From assembly GCA_964402685.1 (NCBI GenBank), contig CAYODE010000184.1:1-7080 (forward strand): DNA of 7,080 bases, written 5' to 3'. Numbering within the stretch: the stretch's first letter is position 1; the number at the start of each line of letters is the position of its first letter. Of the stretch, positions 5,849 to 7,080 are shown one piece after another. Origin of the DNA: Aestuariivita sp964402685 (GTDB lineage: Bacteria > Pseudomonadota > Alphaproteobacteria > Rhodobacterales > Rhodobacteraceae). The notes below the pieces were generated by a model. The model was given only the letters and a program-made list of their open reading frames with translations. It was not told the origin of the DNA and searched no databases. Position numbers and translations under genes: made by a program.

Positions 5849-6241
5849 CTACGGTCTCGCCCCGGCGGACTGGAAGAATCTTGGCGGGGAGCGCCTTTGT
5901 TTTGCGTCCTGCCGTGCTGTCTCCGCGTGTGATTGGGTTTGGAGCACCGAGACAGCGAGAGGGAGAATTGTTGGCGCTGCGATTGGTGCCACGGCGATCA
6001 GCGCCCAGAGAAGTGGGACCGCGTTCAGCAGGCTGCGGAAAGGTTCTTTGCGGGTTTTGTGCCGAAATTTTCGCTGAGCGATCTTGGCTCCAATCCAACC
6101 CCCGCACAGCGCCAGTAACAGAAGATACGATTCAGAAAACCGCCATTGGCCCCGTTGCGCGCGGCGTTTGTCGATCCGAAATGCCTGAAAGGCCAGAAAG
6201 TTAACCAAAACAAGAAAAGAAAGAACGGACACAGGAACCAT
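5849..6241 (-). CDS. DUF1294 small membrane protein
   Basis: The 130-residue integral membrane protein has the DUF1294 pattern: an N-terminal membrane helix (about 3-20), DKRRAQRGQWRFSE (24-37), a second helix with LLLLALCGGWIGAK (40-53), FRHKTRKEPFR (59-69) and a third helix (about 72-98). The basic loops flanking helix 2 are the conserved core of the family. The biochemical function is unknown. About 32 polar, basic residues follow the last helix (QTQSHAETARQDAKQRRSPP and beyond), a tail longer than the compact core needs. The ATG at 6241 has no good Shine-Dalgarno sequence (GTTTCATT precedes it). It begins only 15 bases after the T tract of the terminator of the upstream pyrophosphatase gene. 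Expression therefore needs read-through or a promoter overlapping that terminator. The HAD gene starts 71 bases downstream on the same strand. Confidence 0.85.
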   Translation of the reverse strand: MVPVSVLSFLVLVNFLAFQAFRIDKRRAQRGQWRFSESYLLLLALCGGWIGAKIAQRKFRHKTRKEPFRSLLNAVPLLWALIAVAPIAAPTILPLAVSVLQTQSHAETARQDAKQRRSPPRFFQSAGARP

Positions 6242-6256
6242 AATGAAACTGTGTAC

Positions 6257-6287
6257 AAAAAAAGCGACGCCATTTTGGCGCCGCTTT
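6257..6287 (-). terminator. Rho-independent terminator after the pyrophosphatase gene
   Basis: On the minus strand, AAAGCG-G-CGCC pairs with GGCG-T-CGCTTT around a five-base AAAAT loop. This gives a ten-pair stem with a single internal mismatch. The stem runs straight into seven Ts (complement of A 6257-6263), the classic intrinsic terminator layout. It lies 52 bases after the stop of the pyrophosphatase gene. On the + strand the same stem is followed by TTTGTTCTTTT, so it might also work in reverse. Confidence 0.8.
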
Positions 6288-6339
6288 GTTCTTTTGCTGC
6301 TCTATTCCGCGCAGGGCGACAGTGACATGTGCCGGTTGA

Positions 6340-7080
6340 TCAGACCTTCAGGTTTGGAATGATCTGCTTTTTGCGGCTGACGACGCCTGGCAAAACGACC
6401 GTGTCGCCCGAAACGGTCGCATCAAAGCTCTTCTCCGCAACAGTTTTCACCAGATCGTTCGGCACCAGAAGCGTGGCCTCCTCATTCAGGATATCGACAA
6501 CAAACAACAGGACCTGATCTGCTCCGTCTTCTTGGGCCACGCTTGTCATCGCGCCCATTAGGCTGTCTTTGCGATCCAGAACGGTTCCCGGAGACGTGGT
6601 TTCCAAGACGCTGACGCGGAATTGCTTGCCGCCGACCTCGTATTCCTTTGAATCCATCCGCAACAATTCGGCATCTGAAAAGGACGATACGTCTGACTTG
6701 GCGGCAAACATCTCGGCCGCGTAGGCGGGGATGTCGACGCCCAGATCTTTTGCAAGATCATGGGCGATAGCCTTGTCTTCCTGAGTGGTCGTTGGCGAGC
6801 GGAACTCTAGCGTATCGCTCAGAATGCAGGAGAGCATCGTACCTTTGATCCAGGCCGGTGCCTGCGCCATGTCTTTGCCGATCATCTTCCACATGATCGT
6901 GGCCGTACACGCCAGCGGTTCGATACGGATATCAATCGGGCCTTTGGTCTCTAAACCTCCGACCAGTTTGTGGTGATCAATGATGGCGCGGATATCTGCG
7001 CTATTGATGTCATCAGGCAGCTCAGCCGGATTGTTGGTGTCGACAATCACCACTGGCTGATCGTCCGCCACTCCGTCGAT
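6340..7080 (-). CDS. ppaC: Manganese-dependent (family II) inorganic pyrophosphatase, C-terminal 246 residues
   Basis: This partial gene has its start beyond the right edge of the window; by family length about 60 N-terminal residues are missing. The enzyme hydrolyses pyrophosphate to phosphate in the cytoplasm using Mn2+ or Co2+, and belongs to the DHH phosphoesterase superfamily. In the visible fragment, VDTNN (from about residue 13) is the second metal motif. IIDHHKLVG holds the DHH triad (35-37), and ILSDTLEFRSPT gives the next metal aspartate (about 89). After a linker near residue 115, the DHHA2 domain ends with the substrate-binding SRKKQ motif (about 235-239) and PNLKV at the C-terminus. 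The GTG at 7071 is an internal valine codon, not a start, because the frame continues as IDGV to the edge. No CBS regulatory insert lies between the visible motifs. A terminator follows the gene. The family call is very secure. Confidence 0.95.
   Translation of the reverse strand: MDGVADDQPVVIVDTNNPAELPDDINSADIRAIIDHHKLVGGLETKGPIDIRIEPLACTATIMWKMIGKDMAQAPAWIKGTMLSCILSDTLEFRSPTTTQEDKAIAHDLAKDLGVDIPAYAAEMFAAKSDVSSFSDAELLRMDSKEYEVGGKQFRVSVLETTSPGTVLDRKDSLMGAMTSVAQEDGADQVLLFVVDILNEEATLLVPNDLVKTVAEKSFDATVSGDTVVLPGVVSRKKQIIPNLKV

Noticed and set aside
5838..6107. 89-codon minus-strand frame overlapping DUF1294
   Set aside because: It is out of frame with the DUF1294 core, which has clear family motifs. 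The overlapping product is low-complexity and unrecognised.

Overview
The window looks like chromosomal DNA of an alphaproteobacterium, most likely a member of the Rhodobacteraceae (Roseobacter-type). The evidence is moderately high GC, the RibF N-terminus (MRIIRDY...RGASAAIGNFDGVHLGH), a class IIA HAD phosphatase of the TIGR01459 type with a DxWGxxHDG motif, a UPF0260/YcgN protein, and a manganese-type family II pyrophosphatase. No mobile element, CRISPR array, rRNA or tRNA was seen. It reads as ordinary housekeeping and metabolic chromosome, not as an accessory island.

Layout. On the + strand, a DsbA-fold 2-hydroxychromene-2-carboxylate isomerase-like gene (104-706) and an alpha/beta hydrolase (712-1533) form a tight two-gene operon behind a perfect TTGACA element. 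They converge, with a 12-base gap, on a minus-strand operon transcribed ribF (3048-3980), then ycgN-like (2581-3051), then a threonine aldolase (1546-2580). The first pair overlaps by ATGA and the second is joined as TAG|ATG.

Upstream of ribF is a 377-base stretch (3981-4357) without a long gene. It holds a candidate 67-codon + strand gene with a near-ideal Shine-Dalgarno sequence (4147-4350) and a perfect 6-bp inverted repeat. The next three genes are all on the minus strand: a MaoC-like hydratase (4358-4801), a TIGR01459 HAD phosphatase (4905-5777) and a small DUF1294 membrane protein (5849-6241). Then comes the 3' part of a family II inorganic pyrophosphatase (6340-7080, start beyond the window edge). 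A clear Rho-independent terminator at 6257-6287 separates the pyrophosphatase from DUF1294.

How the genes work together. RibF makes FMN and FAD. The HAD phosphatase lies two genes upstream of it and could be a flavin-pathway phosphatase (inference). LtaE splits L-threonine or allo-threonine into glycine and acetaldehyde. MaoC would act on acyl-CoA or enoyl-CoA. The pyrophosphatase drives biosynthetic reactions forward. No previously undescribed multi-gene system stands out. The observations most worth a second look are the unrecognised small gene at 4147-4350, the HAD protein with Trp in place of the usual second aspartate, and the terminator sitting directly before the DUF1294 start codon.
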